Positions 24,112 to 33,408 are shown, counted from the stretch's first letter. The stretch: 64,000 bases of DNA from Deltaproteobacteria bacterium UBA5205 (GCA_002412715.1 DHVP01000048.1:10146-74145); one strand, 5' to 3'. A program made the numbers and translations. The notes: a model not told the origin generated them from the letters alone.

Positions 24112-25362
24112 TCAGGAATAACCTTCCCCGGATCTGCGGCGTTTCTTTATGAGTTTCTTCACTGAATCGAGGATAATATGGGCAATCTCGTCTTTGCTCA
24201 GCCGCGGCACCTGTTTGGTAGCGCCCGAACGATCGATAATCGTCACTTCATTGTCTTCGGATCCGAATCCGATGCCCTGCTGGGCAACGTTATTTGCCAC
24301 GATAAGATCGAGATCCTTTCTCTTGAGCTTGTCGAGGGCGTGCTCGATGATATTCTCCGTCTCGGCGGCGAAACCCACCACGATCCTGTCGCCTTTTACC
24401 TTGCAGAGTTCCGCTACGATGTCGGGGTTCTTCTCGAGCTCGAGCGTTATCATGTTGGCATCGCCCTTCTTCTTGATCTTCTGGCAATTCTCATTTCTGC
24501 ACTTGAAATCGGCGACAGCGGCCGCTTTTATGATTATCGTGCAGTCCTTATGGTACTGCATCACGGCATCCCTCATATCGCAGGCTGTTACGACCCGTAC
24601 GGTCGTAACGTCGCTGCGCGGCACGGGTATCGATGTCTCTCCCGTGACAAGCACCACCTCGGCCCCCCGTCTCCTGGCCATCTTTGCAATCGCGTAGCCC
24701 ATTTTCCCCGAAGACCTGTTCGTGATGCACCGCACGGGGTCGATGTATTCCGTGGTCGGCCCCGCTGTAACCATGATCCGTTCGGAACGCAGGTCCTTTT
24801 CCGTGAAGATGTCCTCGATCCTTTCGATAATCTCCTCTAAACCCGGAAGCCGTCCCTTGCCTTCCGTACCGCAGGCAAGGTCACCGCTCGCAGGTTCCAT
24901 CAGTTCATAACCGGCGTCTCTAAGCTTCTGAAGATTGGCTTGCACCATCTTGCTCGACCACATCTTGGTATTCATCGAGGGCACGAAAAACACGGGTACC
25001 GTTGTTGCCATCACCATGGTCGTCAAGAAATCATCGGCTATGCCGTTTGCTATCTTTCCGATGATATTTGCCGTCGCGGGAGCGATAACGAGCAGGTCGG
25101 CTATATCGGAAAGAGCGATATGACCTATCTTGGACCCCCGAAAAAGTTCGAACATTTCATGGATGACAGGATTTCCGGACAAAGTCTGAAAAGTAAGCGG
25201 CGTGACAAACTGCATGGCATTTTTCGTCATGACAACGTGAACGTTGGCGCCGTGCCTCGTAAGTAGCCTGATCAGCTCCGCCGTTTTGTATGCCGCAATG
25301 CCGCCCGTAATGCCGACGATGATCTCTTTGTTGCGCAGCATGCTGAATTGTATATCAACCAT
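24112..25362 (-). CDS. coaBC: Bifunctional phosphopantothenoylcysteine decarboxylase/synthetase
   Basis: The 416-residue fusion makes 4'-phosphopantetheine for coenzyme A. The N-terminal CoaC flavoprotein half (about 1-185) has VGITGGIAAYKTAELIRLL, the substrate-binding VPSMNTKMW and the catalytic-Cys loop PASGDLACGTEGKGRL. The CoaB half (about 190-405) has VTAGPTTEYIDPVRCITNRSSGKMG. The ATG at 25362 almost touches the stop of the carboxypeptidase gene (TAAAATG), indicating coupling. An internal ATG at 25341 (MLRNKEIIV) is the other possible start. coaD, for the next CoA step, lies 3 kb upstream in the same orientation. Confidence 0.95.
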   Translation of the reverse strand: MVDIQFSMLRNKEIIVGITGGIAAYKTAELIRLLTRHGANVHVVMTKNAMQFVTPLTFQTLSGNPVIHEMFELFRGSKIGHIALSDIADLLVIAPATANIIGKIANGIADDFLTTMVMATTVPVFFVPSMNTKMWSSKMVQANLQKLRDAGYELMEPASGDLACGTEGKGRLPGLEEIIERIEDIFTEKDLRSERIMVTAGPTTEYIDPVRCITNRSSGKMGYAIAKMARRRGAEVVLVTGETSIPVPRSDVTTVRVVTACDMRDAVMQYHKDCTIIIKAAAVADFKCRNENCQKIKKKGDANMITLELEKNPDIVAELCKVKGDRIVVGFAAETENIIEHALDKLKRKDLDLIVANNVAQQGIGFGSEDNEVTIIDRSGATKQVPRLSKDEIAHIILDSVKKLIKKRRRSGEGYS

Positions 25363-25363
25363 T

Positions 25364-26551
25364 TTAAATGTTGAGACCGAGTCTCCTGATTAATCTCGTG
25401 AAGAGATTTGCCTTTGGCACGTATACAGGAGAAATAATGTTGACCTTGCCGATTACCTGGCCGTCAAGCTTAACCACCAGCTCTCCCAGCCTTTGCCCTT
25501 CCCTGATCTCCCCCTTCACCCGCTCGGGCAGGAGAATCTCCTTCGTCACGGCACTTTTCTTGTCAACGGCCATCGGATAGAGGAAACTCTTCTCAGTTAC
25601 TCCTTTCATTTTTCTGTATTTACCGTCGACGAGAAAGACATCCTGTTCAATTACCTCTCCCTTCTTGACAACGTTCATCATTTTATACTGGGCAAAGGCC
25701 TTTTGCAACTTTTCCATGGCAAGGGAGTCGCGTATCTTTCCTGTCGGACTGCCCATCACCACGGTGATAAATCTCATCTCGCCCCGTTTCGCCGTTGCAA
25801 CGATGTTAAACCCTGTCTGGGAGTAATAGCCGGTCTTCAGACCGTCCGTACCTGAAAACTTGCCAAGAAGCTTATTGGTGTTGGTCAGGGTAAACTTGCC
25901 GTCCCTGAAGGTATCGGTCTGGATGGATGTCCATTGGAGTATCTTCGGATTCTTGAGGAGCTCCCGGGCCAGGACTGCAAGATCGTTGCAGGAGGTCTGG
26001 TCTTCTTTTTCGCCTTTTGCCGGCGGCAGACCGTGGACAGTGTGAAACTCCGTATCGGAAAGCCCGAGCGCCCTGGCCTGCGTGTTCATGAGCTTCACCA
26101 TCTCATCCTTGCTGCCTGCCACGTGCTCGCTGATGGCATAGGCTGCATCATTGCCGGAGGCTACCATCATTGCCTTCATGAGTTCCTCAAGGGTGAAGGT
26201 TTCACCTTCCTTGAGGTAGACCTGGCTTCCGCCGATTTGTGACGCCTCTTTCGAGACGGTTACCGTATCGGTGAGTTTAATGCCTCCTGTGGCGAGTCTT
26301 TCCATGACCACATAGGCAATCATGAGCTTCGTAATGCTGGCCGGGGCCCGCTTCTCGCGTACGTTGCTCCCGTCGATCATCTTCCCCCCGTCTGCCTCGA
26401 CGATAATAAAAGCCCTGGAGGAAGGCTCGGCTTCTTTGGTGCTCCTAGCGGCCGTGGCTTTCTTATTCACGGCCTTCCTGGCCGCTGCATATCCTGTAGC
26501 AGTGACGAGACACAACGATATCGCGATAAAAAATACAAACAGTTTTTTCAT
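25364..26551 (-). CDS. D-alanyl-D-alanine carboxypeptidase (PBP5/DacF type)
   Basis: The 395-residue precursor has a signal peptide (MKKLFVFFIAISLCLVTATG) and the three active-site motifs of serine peptidase family S11: SITK (nucleophile Ser and Lys), SGNDA (the SxN motif) and LKTGYY (the KTG motif). A C-terminal PBP5_C-like domain (PERVKGEIREGQRLGELVV) and a short amphipathic end (NLFTRLIRRLGLNI) would hold it on the outer face of the inner membrane. It trims stem peptides of peptidoglycan. It precedes coaBC directly. Confidence 0.92.
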   Translation of the reverse strand: MKKLFVFFIAISLCLVTATGYAAARKAVNKKATAARSTKEAEPSSRAFIIVEADGGKMIDGSNVREKRAPASITKLMIAYVVMERLATGGIKLTDTVTVSKEASQIGGSQVYLKEGETFTLEELMKAMMVASGNDAAYAISEHVAGSKDEMVKLMNTQARALGLSDTEFHTVHGLPPAKGEKEDQTSCNDLAVLARELLKNPKILQWTSIQTDTFRDGKFTLTNTNKLLGKFSGTDGLKTGYYSQTGFNIVATAKRGEMRFITVVMGSPTGKIRDSLAMEKLQKAFAQYKMMNVVKKGEVIEQDVFLVDGKYRKMKGVTEKSFLYPMAVDKKSAVTKEILLPERVKGEIREGQRLGELVVKLDGQVIGKVNIISPVYVPKANLFTRLIRRLGLNI

Positions 26552-26571
26552 ATTCTACGGATTTCCTTACT

Positions 26572-27327
26572 TTATTTGCCTAATTTCTCCATAAACATCT
26601 TAATGAGGTCTATGGGCAGCGGAAAAATTATGGTTGAGTTCTTTTCCGTTGAAACCTCTATCAGTGTCTGCAGATACCTTAGCTGCAGCGACATGGGATT
26701 CTGGGAAAGGATTTCCGATGCCTGCGAGAGCTTCGTGGCCGCCTGGAATTCGCCTTCGGCACTGATGACCTTCGCTCTCCTCTCCCTCTCCGCCTCCGCC
26801 TGGCGTGCAATCGCCCTCTGCATCTCCTGAGGAAGGTCGACGTTTTTTACTTCAACGTTGGACACCTTTATGCCCCAGGGCTCCGTATGTGTATCAAGGA
26901 TCTCCTGAAGTCTTTCGTTTAATTGTTCCCTGTGTGAAAGGAGATCGTCAAGTTCGGCCTGCCCGAGAACACTTCTTAAAGTGGTCTGTGAAAGCTGGCT
27001 TGTCGCGTACAGAAAGTTTTCCACGTCAATGATCGCCCTGAGCGGTTCGACCACGCGGAAATAGACCACGGCGTTCACCTTGATCGAAACGTTGTCGCGG
27101 GTAATGACGTCCTGGGGGGGTATGTCGAGGACGACGGTCCTCAGACTCACCTTCACCATACGGTCGATGATGGGGATGAGTATGATGAGACCCGGCCCCT
27201 TGGGGCTGCCGAGCACCCTGCCGAGCCTGAAGATGACACCCCTTTCATATTCATTAAGTATCTTTATCGCACTGAACATAAAAAATACGACGATGACGAC
27301 GACGAACAGGATCGGAATTGAAAACAT
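26572..27327 (-). CDS. Slipin/stomatin family membrane protein
   Basis: The 251-residue protein has one N-terminal membrane segment (IPILFVVVIVVFFMFSA), then the SPFH/band 7 domain with NEYERGVIFRLGRVLG, GPGLIILIPIIDRMVKVSLR and VENFLYATSQLSQTTLRSVLGQAELDDLLSHRE. Such proteins form ring-like oligomers in the membrane. It lies 4 bases after the nfeD gene; the slipin plus NfeD pair is a well-known operon, in which the NfeD protease cleaves the slipin C-terminus. Confidence 0.92.
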   Translation of the reverse strand: MFSIPILFVVVIVVFFMFSAIKILNEYERGVIFRLGRVLGSPKGPGLIILIPIIDRMVKVSLRTVVLDIPPQDVITRDNVSIKVNAVVYFRVVEPLRAIIDVENFLYATSQLSQTTLRSVLGQAELDDLLSHREQLNERLQEILDTHTEPWGIKVSNVEVKNVDLPQEMQRAIARQAEAERERRAKVISAEGEFQAATKLSQASEILSQNPMSLQLRYLQTLIEVSTEKNSTIIFPLPIDLIKMFMEKLGK

Positions 27328-27331
27328 GCGG

Positions 27332-28624
27332 TTACCCTCCTTTTTTTCTTACCTTGACGGTAAGCCCTTTGACGGCGGTGACAACAACTTCTTCGCCTTC
27401 ATGCAGTGCTTCATCACCAATGGCCGTCCAAAGCTCACCATGAACCATGACTTTTCCTTTCCCCCCGGCGGCGATATCCGTCCGGGCAATCCCGCTCTCC
27501 CCGAGAAGGCCCTCGGATCCTGTTTTGACCCGGGAAAGCTGCGCCTTCACGGCGAAGGAAAGTATGCCGAAAACAAATATGGCCGATACAACGGCGACGA
27601 TTAGAATGCTCCCGAACGATATGGCCAGAGGGCTGCCGGGAAGATCGACAAGCATTACCGAACCGATAATGACAGACACAATTCCGGCGATACCCAAAAG
27701 ACCGTGGCTTACTATCTTGACCTCCAGTATAAAGAATACGATACCCAGGAGGATCAAGGCAAGCCCCGCATAACTGATCGGTATTGCCTGAAACGCGTAA
27801 AGCGCCAGTATGAGCGAAATACCTCCGATGACGCCGGGAAAGATCGTTCCCGGACTGTAGAATTCAAAGAGGATCCCGTATATCCCTATCATCATGAGGA
27901 TATAGGCCACACTGGGGTCGCTGACATAGGCAAGAAACCGGAATTTGAAAGGCATCGGGATCTCGACTTTCTTCGCTCCCTTTGTATGCAGGACCACTCT
28001 GCCCTTCTTCGTCTCTACCGTTCTGCCGTCTATCTGGGTCAAAAGGTCGTCGGTGGAATCGGCGACCACATCGATGACCTTCTGCGCCAGGGCGTCCTTC
28101 GCTGCTATGGAAATGCTTTCCGTCACCGCTTTTGCGGCAAAGTCGACATTCCTTCCCCTTTTCGCGGCGATGCTCTTTGAATATGCCTCCGCGTCACTGA
28201 CCACCTTCTTCATCATCACTTCATCGGTTTTTTCCTTGCCGATACTGACGGGGTGTGCCGCTCCGGTGTTGGTCCCCGGGGCCATAGCCGCCACGTGGGA
28301 GGCCAAAAGGATGATTGCCCCCGCCGAGGCCGCCCGTGCACCGGACGGAGCGACATAAACGACAACAGGGACGGATGCGTCCATTATGTCCTTTACGATG
28401 TCGCGCATTGAAGAATCAAGCCCCCCCGGCGTATCGAGAAGGACCACCAGGGCCTCTGCGTCATCCTTCGCCGCCTTTTCAATGCATTCCTCAAGAAAAC
28501 CGGCAACGGGCGGGTTGATGGCACCGTTTATACGGACGGTGTAGATGTCTTTTGCCTGAGAGAGAGATGCACAGAGAAGGAGTGAGGCGACAAGTAAAAA
28601 AATTATGCCTGGCTTCTTCATCAC
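27332..28624 (-). CDS. NfeD-family membrane serine protease, long form
   Basis: The 430-residue protein has a signal peptide, a ClpP-like protease domain (about 30-225) with DTPGGLDSSMRDIVK and the nucleophile region SGARAASAGAIILLASH, about four to five membrane helices (about 235-350) and a C-terminal OB-fold NfeD domain (about 370-430, GKVMVHGELWTAIGDEAL). Domain order equals the long NfeD of Pyrococcus (PH1510). It overlaps the coaD end by 4 bases and is paired with the slipin gene. Confidence 0.92.
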   Translation of the reverse strand: MMKKPGIIFLLVASLLLCASLSQAKDIYTVRINGAINPPVAGFLEECIEKAAKDDAEALVVLLDTPGGLDSSMRDIVKDIMDASVPVVVYVAPSGARAASAGAIILLASHVAAMAPGTNTGAAHPVSIGKEKTDEVMMKKVVSDAEAYSKSIAAKRGRNVDFAAKAVTESISIAAKDALAQKVIDVVADSTDDLLTQIDGRTVETKKGRVVLHTKGAKKVEIPMPFKFRFLAYVSDPSVAYILMMIGIYGILFEFYSPGTIFPGVIGGISLILALYAFQAIPISYAGLALILLGIVFFILEVKIVSHGLLGIAGIVSVIIGSVMLVDLPGSPLAISFGSILIVAVVSAIFVFGILSFAVKAQLSRVKTGSEGLLGESGIARTDIAAGGKGKVMVHGELWTAIGDEALHEGEEVVVTAVKGLTVKVRKKGG

Positions 28625-29106
28625 AGGTCAAAGATCTCCTTAAGTCTCTTTTCAACGGGAGCGGGGACGAAACCGGAGACAGAGCCGTGGAATTCAGCAA
28701 CTTCCTTGATCGTTCTGGAGCTTATGAAAAAATAGTCCTTGCTGGTCATCATGAAAAGGGTATCCATATCGGGATTCAATGTTCTATTGATCGAGGCCAT
28801 TTGAAACTCATATTCAAAATCGCTCATGGCGCGAAGGCCCCTGATAACGAAGCGCGCGTCCACCTTTTTTACATAGTCGATAAGCAACCCGTCAAAACTA
28901 TCGATAATGATATTGCTGTTTCCATTGATCGATTGCTGGATAAGCTCTTTTCGCTCTTCGAATGTAAAGAGACCTTTTTTCTCGATATTGTAGGCGATGG
29001 CTATGATGACCTTATCGAAAAGTTTAAGTCCTCGCGTGAGGATGTCGAGGTGGCCAAACGTAACGGGATCAAAAGAGCCAGGGTATACAGCGAGCTTCTG
29101 TTTCAT
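28621..29106 (-). CDS. coaD: Phosphopantetheine adenylyltransferase
   Basis: The 161-residue enzyme joins 4'-phosphopantetheine and ATP to give dephospho-CoA. It has the nucleotidyltransferase start AVYPGSFDPVTFGHLDIL (with the TxGH motif as TFGH), RGLRAMSDFEYEFQMA and the ISSRTIKEVAEF motif. Length is normal for bacterial CoaD. It is 9 bases after rsmD, a common neighbour pair in bacteria. Confidence 0.96.
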   Translation of the reverse strand: MKQKLAVYPGSFDPVTFGHLDILTRGLKLFDKVIIAIAYNIEKKGLFTFEERKELIQQSINGNSNIIIDSFDGLLIDYVKKVDARFVIRGLRAMSDFEYEFQMASINRTLNPDMDTLFMMTSKDYFFISSRTIKEVAEFHGSVSGFVPAPVEKRLKEIFDL

Positions 29107-29115
29107 CGTCTCTCC

Positions 29116-29697
29116 TTATGCACCGGAATCTTTGATGCGTCTGAATATCGAAATTACAGTGTCTCCGTATTTTCTTGTCTTTGCGCCGGGGAGGCCCTCG
29201 AAAAGGGACAGGGAATCGTTTTCGCGTCTGGAATACTCGGCTATGGTGATGGTGTGGGCGGCATAAAGGGGATGTGTCTCAAGAAGTGTCATCGCTTGCG
29301 CTACATATCCCATCTCATAAGGAGGATCCATGAAAATGATATCATACACGCGCTTCCTCCCATATAGTAAAGGGACTGCATATCTTACATCCATATGGAA
29401 CACTTGGCAATATTTATTTAGAGCCGTTTTTGAAAGGTTTTTTCCGATAAGGTCCGTCATTCTCCCGTTCGCCTCGACGAGCGTCGCCGAGGCCGCTCCC
29501 CGGCTCAACGCCTCTATCGAGAACGAACCTGAGCCGGCGAAAAGATCAAGCACCGACATGCCCTCGACGCTTCCAAGCATGTTGAAGATGGCCTGTCTGA
29601 CCTTCGAGGACGTGTATCGGGCCACATCGCCGGGCAGCACGCTGATTGACATCCCGTTGAGCCTGCCGCCTGTAATGCGCAATGTCGCCATCGGCAC
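29116..29697 (-). CDS. rsmD: 16S rRNA (guanine966-N2)-methyltransferase
   Basis: The 193-residue protein begins LRITGGRLNG, as in RsmD, and has motif I VLDLFAGSGSFSIEALSRGA and the catalytic DPPY motif in FMDPPYEMG. It methylates G966 of 16S rRNA. It starts within one base of the end of the ArsA-like gene and precedes coaD. Confidence 0.92.
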   Translation of the reverse strand: MPMATLRITGGRLNGMSISVLPGDVARYTSSKVRQAIFNMLGSVEGMSVLDLFAGSGSFSIEALSRGAASATLVEANGRMTDLIGKNLSKTALNKYCQVFHMDVRYAVPLLYGRKRVYDIIFMDPPYEMGYVAQAMTLLETHPLYAAHTITIAEYSRRENDSLSLFEGLPGAKTRKYGDTVISIFRRIKDSGA

Positions 29698-30641
29698 TAT
29701 CCGAAGAGGCCCTGGGCTACACGGGCGATCTTTTCCATGCCTTTTATTTCAAAGGCCTCGAGATACAGCGTGGTGAGATTCTTGCCCCTGTGTGTCTGGT
29801 GCAATTCTTCGATATACTGTTGCTGCATGGTCTTGCGAAGCCGGTGAAATTCGCAATCGGCGCTGCGCACCACGTTATTGATGACAATATTTTCGACGGC
29901 GAGACGATTCTGTTCGAGCTCGCCGATCACCCGGTTCGTCATTTTCACGCCCAGGGCCTCGGGGATTGTGACGATGAGATATTTGACTGACGCCCCGTCC
30001 CTGATAAACTCCCCGATGCGTTCGGAAAGGGCCTCCCAACCGGCTATTATTTGAAGGAGTGTCTTCTTTGATTCCTTGAGGCGCATGGTGTCCTTCATTT
30101 TTTCGATATAGCCGTACATGCTCATGTAGAACTTCGTAGCTGCCTCCATGTGGGAAAGGAAGAGTTCAGGCAGTTTAAGGAGCCTCAATGTATGACCCGC
30201 GGGGGCCGTGTCCCACACGACGACATCGTAGGTTCCGCCCTCCACGAGTTCCATAATATAATTGAGCATGTATTCTTCTTCGATCCCGGGAGCAGTGCCT
30301 ATGTACTCCACAAAATCATAATCGACGCTGGCAAAAGATGAGACAACCTCGTAAATCTCCGGCCCGAAACGTTCTTTCCACCGGGCGAGAACGATGTCCG
30401 ATGACACCTCGAGTCCGTAGAGTTCACAGGTATCGTCAATCCGTGTTTCCCTGTCGCCTATGTCCTTTTCGAATATGTCAGAAAGCGAAGGCGCCGGGTC
30501 GCTGGTAATGATGAGCACCTTCCTGCCTTCCCGGGCCAGTTTCAAGGCGATGGCGGCGGCGCAGGTCGTCTTGCCGACCCCGCCCTTGCCTCCAACCATG
30601 ACAAGTTTGACCCTTCCGTTATCAATGCCGGTAAGTGACAT
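29697..30641 (-). CDS. ArsA-like anion-transporting ATPase
   Basis: The 314-residue protein has the deviant Walker A GGKGGVGKTT near its start, SDPAPSLSDIF, and the WDTAPAGHTLRLLKLPE switch segment of the ArsA/GET3 family. It has one ATPase unit, unlike duplicated ArsA, and lacks the CxxC of GET3 and obvious arsenite-binding Cys triplets. No arsenic genes are near. Such single-domain members probably act in protein or metal targeting. It is coupled by a one-base overlap to rsmD. Confidence 0.8.
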   Translation of the reverse strand: MSLTGIDNGRVKLVMVGGKGGVGKTTCAAAIALKLAREGRKVLIITSDPAPSLSDIFEKDIGDRETRIDDTCELYGLEVSSDIVLARWKERFGPEIYEVVSSFASVDYDFVEYIGTAPGIEEEYMLNYIMELVEGGTYDVVVWDTAPAGHTLRLLKLPELFLSHMEAATKFYMSMYGYIEKMKDTMRLKESKKTLLQIIAGWEALSERIGEFIRDGASVKYLIVTIPEALGVKMTNRVIGELEQNRLAVENIVINNVVRSADCEFHRLRKTMQQQYIEELHQTHRGKNLTTLYLEAFEIKGMEKIARVAQGLFG

Positions 30642-30713
30642 AGGGGTTTATGATACCAGAGACAGGTAAAGGTTTCAAGTTTCGGGCTTCGGGTTTTGCG
30701 TCATTAACTTTCT

Positions 30714-31325
30714 TTATTCTTCCCGTCCCGTTATCATTGCCTTTGTGTGGGAAAAGACGTGTTTGCCCAGGGTTGCCATGTAGAGGTGAACGATCAGATA
30801 GATGACAAAGATGTACCCCACGATGACGTGAATGATATCGAGAACCCGGATCCCGCCTGTAGCGGATATGAGAGCGTAGAAGTCCATGATGTTGCCGAAC
30901 ACTATCCCTGTTGCGATTATGAGAGGCATCGCAATAAACATGATGAACGAGTACGCCAGTTTTTGCAGGGCGTTGAACCGCGATGAGGGCGAGGCCTTGA
31001 AGGGATTCGCTCCGCCCCGGAAATGACCGTGGATGTAGTAGGTTGTCTGTGCCGGGATCGATCGCATGTCCTTAAAGGATAGGACATAATGCCTCGTGAA
31101 TCCCCCGAGGATCTGGTATACCGCAATCCAGAAAAGAAAGGAAACAGCCAGGAGATATCCCGCATATTTGTGCAGGTTCACGGTAAACCCGTAATCGGAG
31201 AAAATATCCACGTCGGTGAAGCGCAGATCGGCACCGGTAACGATGAGGACAAAGATGATCAATGCGTTGGCCCAGTGCCAGATGCGGATCAAAAAGGGAT
31301 GGAGATCTGTCTCGTTTTTCTTCAT
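30714..31325 (-). CDS. Membrane cytochrome b (FdhC/HydC-like gamma subunit)
   Basis: The 203-residue protein has four hydrophobic helices with conserved His ligands: HPFLIRIWHWANALIIF, VNLHKYAGYLLAV, and the last helix region DIIHVIVGYIFVIYLIVHLY. This is the pattern of di-heme cytochrome b subunits of formate dehydrogenases and hydrogenases. The ATG at 31325 was chosen because it overlaps the upstream cytochrome c stop as ATGA and starts directly before the domain. Together with the 13-heme cytochrome it probably passes electrons between the menaquinone pool and periplasmic hemes. Confidence 0.83.
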   Translation of the reverse strand: MKKNETDLHPFLIRIWHWANALIIFVLIVTGADLRFTDVDIFSDYGFTVNLHKYAGYLLAVSFLFWIAVYQILGGFTRHYVLSFKDMRSIPAQTTYYIHGHFRGGANPFKASPSSRFNALQKLAYSFIMFIAMPLIIATGIVFGNIMDFYALISATGGIRVLDIIHVIVGYIFVIYLIVHLYMATLGKHVFSHTKAMITGREE

Positions 31326-32986
31326 CGTCTGAACACCACCCGCAGGATGATATGAACACAAACAAGGAACAGGGCAGCGAGGCACAGGAAAATACCGGCG
31401 ATGTCGACCCATCTGAATCCCAGTTCCTGAAGGAGTTCACGGCGTGCCTCGCCACGGGCCCCGAGGAGCGCCCTTACGTCGCCCCACCGCATTTTCGTCT
31501 CACCGAGAAGGAAGAAATTCACCCCGAGGGAAGAAGGCACGGTTGACAGCACGGTACCTTTGACCGGCATGTAAGAAAAGCCTTTCTCTTCCGGGAGGAC
31601 CAGATACATTGACTGATAGAAAGGTGCGTCCTCGGAATGACAGGTTGCGCAGACCTTGTCCCGTTTCTGCACCTGCGAATAATCATGATAGACACCGGTC
31701 ACAACGATGGAGCCTTCAATTCCAACCTTACCCCGCGTATTCTTCTTCAGGTCTTCGAAGAATGGGACAATCTCAGAGGATACGATGCGTCCGTCGCCAT
31801 TCACGTCGATCAGATTTCTCGCCCTCTTTCTGCTGCCGAATGCCGCCGCGACATCGTCGTAGGTGAGCTTCCTCTTGCCGTCTTCGCCACTGACACTTAT
31901 GTTGAACACCATTCCTTTCTCGGATTGGGGACTATGGCAGGTGGAGCATTCAAGATACATGAAATGGAGTTCGGCATGGGGAAGCCACCTGTGCTTTTCC
32001 ATGTAGTCCGTATGACACCTGGCGCACACCGATATCCGCTCCCCGGTCCCCAGTTCCCGGTATGTCTTCACCTTGTGGGGATCGTGACAATCGGTGCAAT
32101 ACGCGGCGGTTCCCTTCGCGTGTTTGGTCCCCTTGTATGTGCCATAGACCTTCGCATGGCACCTGACACAGACACCATCGTCTATGCGCTTCTGAGACAC
32201 GTGGCAATCCTGGCAGAGGACACCCGACTTTCCATGGGACGTCAATCCGTAAAGATCGGTCATCGGGAGACGGGGGATCACGCTTTGAGGATCCAGACCC
32301 ATTCTGAAGCGCTGTCCCGCTGCATTGACCTCGAGGGTCGCCTTCTGGAACACCTTGTTCTCGACATGACAACCGTTGCAGGAAATCGCCTTCGCACCGA
32401 TGTTGTGGGCGCTGCCGGCCACCGAATAGACTCGCTTGATCCCGTAGATGTCCTTTACCACTGAATAACTATGGACGAGAAAGTCTTTCCATTCCCCGAC
32501 ATCGACAAATTTGTTGCCATCCTTGTCCAGGGTATCCCTCGCCATGGACTGTTTCGAGTCCACCTTCACCTTTATGTGCCCCTGGACCGCCCTGGCGTGA
32601 CACCCGGAGCATTCCAGTTCGGCCAGGTGTTTTTGTGCGGAAGGCAGAGTTTTGTGGACAACCCGCGAGTGGCACGAAGCGCATCTTTTTGTATCCTGGG
32701 CAGGTGTATGGACATTATGGCAACCGGAGCACTTAAATCCTTTATCCGAATGTACGCTCACCTGAAAGCTTTTCGCAGCCTCGGCGTGGCAGGATGTGCA
32801 AGCCGGTTTCGCCAGTTTGTCGGCATGCGGCAGATCCTTTATGTCATTGTGGCATACAACGCAGTCCAGCTTCCCGTGGTTGGTCTTCTTGTATTTGTCG
32901 TGACAGTCAAAGCATTCTTCGGCAGCGATCGCGCAAAGGGGCAGGAGAAAAAGGGAAAGGATCGCCAGTGAGAGAAAACGTCGCAT
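31322..32986 (-). CDS. Thirteen-heme cytochrome c with C-terminal membrane anchor and EF-hand loops
   Basis: I count 13 CxxCH heme-binding motifs in the 554-residue precursor, from CFDCH near residue 25 to CATCH near 446. A signal peptide is at the start and one membrane helix (GIFLCLAALFLVCVHIILRV) near the end, so the hemes face the periplasm. Two EF-hand-like loops lie between heme motifs: DKDGNKFVDVGE (about 154-165) and DVNGDGRIVSSE (about 394-405). The gene overlaps the downstream cytochrome b gene. The pair resembles quinol-oxidising or quinone-reducing modules (NrfH/CymA- or Cbc-like in function). The partner terminal acceptor is unknown. Confidence 0.88.
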   Translation of the reverse strand: MRRFLSLAILSLFLLPLCAIAAEECFDCHDKYKKTNHGKLDCVVCHNDIKDLPHADKLAKPACTSCHAEAAKSFQVSVHSDKGFKCSGCHNVHTPAQDTKRCASCHSRVVHKTLPSAQKHLAELECSGCHARAVQGHIKVKVDSKQSMARDTLDKDGNKFVDVGEWKDFLVHSYSVVKDIYGIKRVYSVAGSAHNIGAKAISCNGCHVENKVFQKATLEVNAAGQRFRMGLDPQSVIPRLPMTDLYGLTSHGKSGVLCQDCHVSQKRIDDGVCVRCHAKVYGTYKGTKHAKGTAAYCTDCHDPHKVKTYRELGTGERISVCARCHTDYMEKHRWLPHAELHFMYLECSTCHSPQSEKGMVFNISVSGEDGKRKLTYDDVAAAFGSRKRARNLIDVNGDGRIVSSEIVPFFEDLKKNTRGKVGIEGSIVVTGVYHDYSQVQKRDKVCATCHSEDAPFYQSMYLVLPEEKGFSYMPVKGTVLSTVPSSLGVNFFLLGETKMRWGDVRALLGARGEARRELLQELGFRWVDIAGIFLCLAALFLVCVHIILRVVFRR

Positions 32987-33127
32987 AGTGTTGGCCCTTC
33001 CTTAATAATACCTCCAGAAGGTCGCGAAAGCAATTACGCGGTGTATTTCGCAATTTATTCTCTACATTTTTTCTCATCCTGCCGATAATAAGATCATACC
33101 CCTTCCGGGGGTCCCGTAAAGAGAGAT

Positions 33128-33364
33128 ATGGCCGAAACACTTTCTCAATCCGACCTTGACGCACTCTTTGGCGATCTGGCAACAGTCGCCGCCGAACCGG
33201 CGGCCGAGACGTCGGAACTCGACAAACTGATGAGCGACCTGGAGTCACTAAGCTTCGATACAGAAAACGAAAAATCCGTGACTCCTTCCGTCGACTCCCT
33301 TTCAGACAACGAATCCCTCTCACAGGACCAGGTCGATGAACTCCTGAAACAATTCCTGGGGTGA
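33128..33364 (+). CDS. Small acidic protein with two FliM-type CheY-binding motifs
   Basis: The 78-residue acidic protein has LSQSDLDALFGDL at residues 5-17 and LSQDQVDELLKQFL at the C-terminus. Both copy the N-terminal CheY-P-binding peptide of the flagellar switch protein FliM (LSQxEIDALL). Between them is a disordered, Ser/Glu-rich linker. It has none of the FliM middle or C-terminal domains and no chemotaxis gene nearby. It could be a free CheY-binding decoy or scaffold. A terminator hairpin follows the gene by 6 bases, which supports it as a separate transcription unit. Confidence 0.68.
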   Translation: MAETLSQSDLDALFGDLATVAAEPAAETSELDKLMSDLESLSFDTENEKSVTPSVDSLSDNESLSQDQVDELLKQFLG

Positions 33365-33369
33365 AGAAC

Positions 33370-33408
33370 AAAGACTATCTCGAGCGAAGCGGGCGTGAGA
33401 CAGTCTTT
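33370..33408 (+). terminator. Rho-independent-like terminator
   Basis: AAAGACT-a-TCTC (33370-33381) pairs with GAGA-c-AGTCTTT (33397-33408); CTTGCTTCTGTT follows. It ends the small FliM-like gene. Confidence 0.6.
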
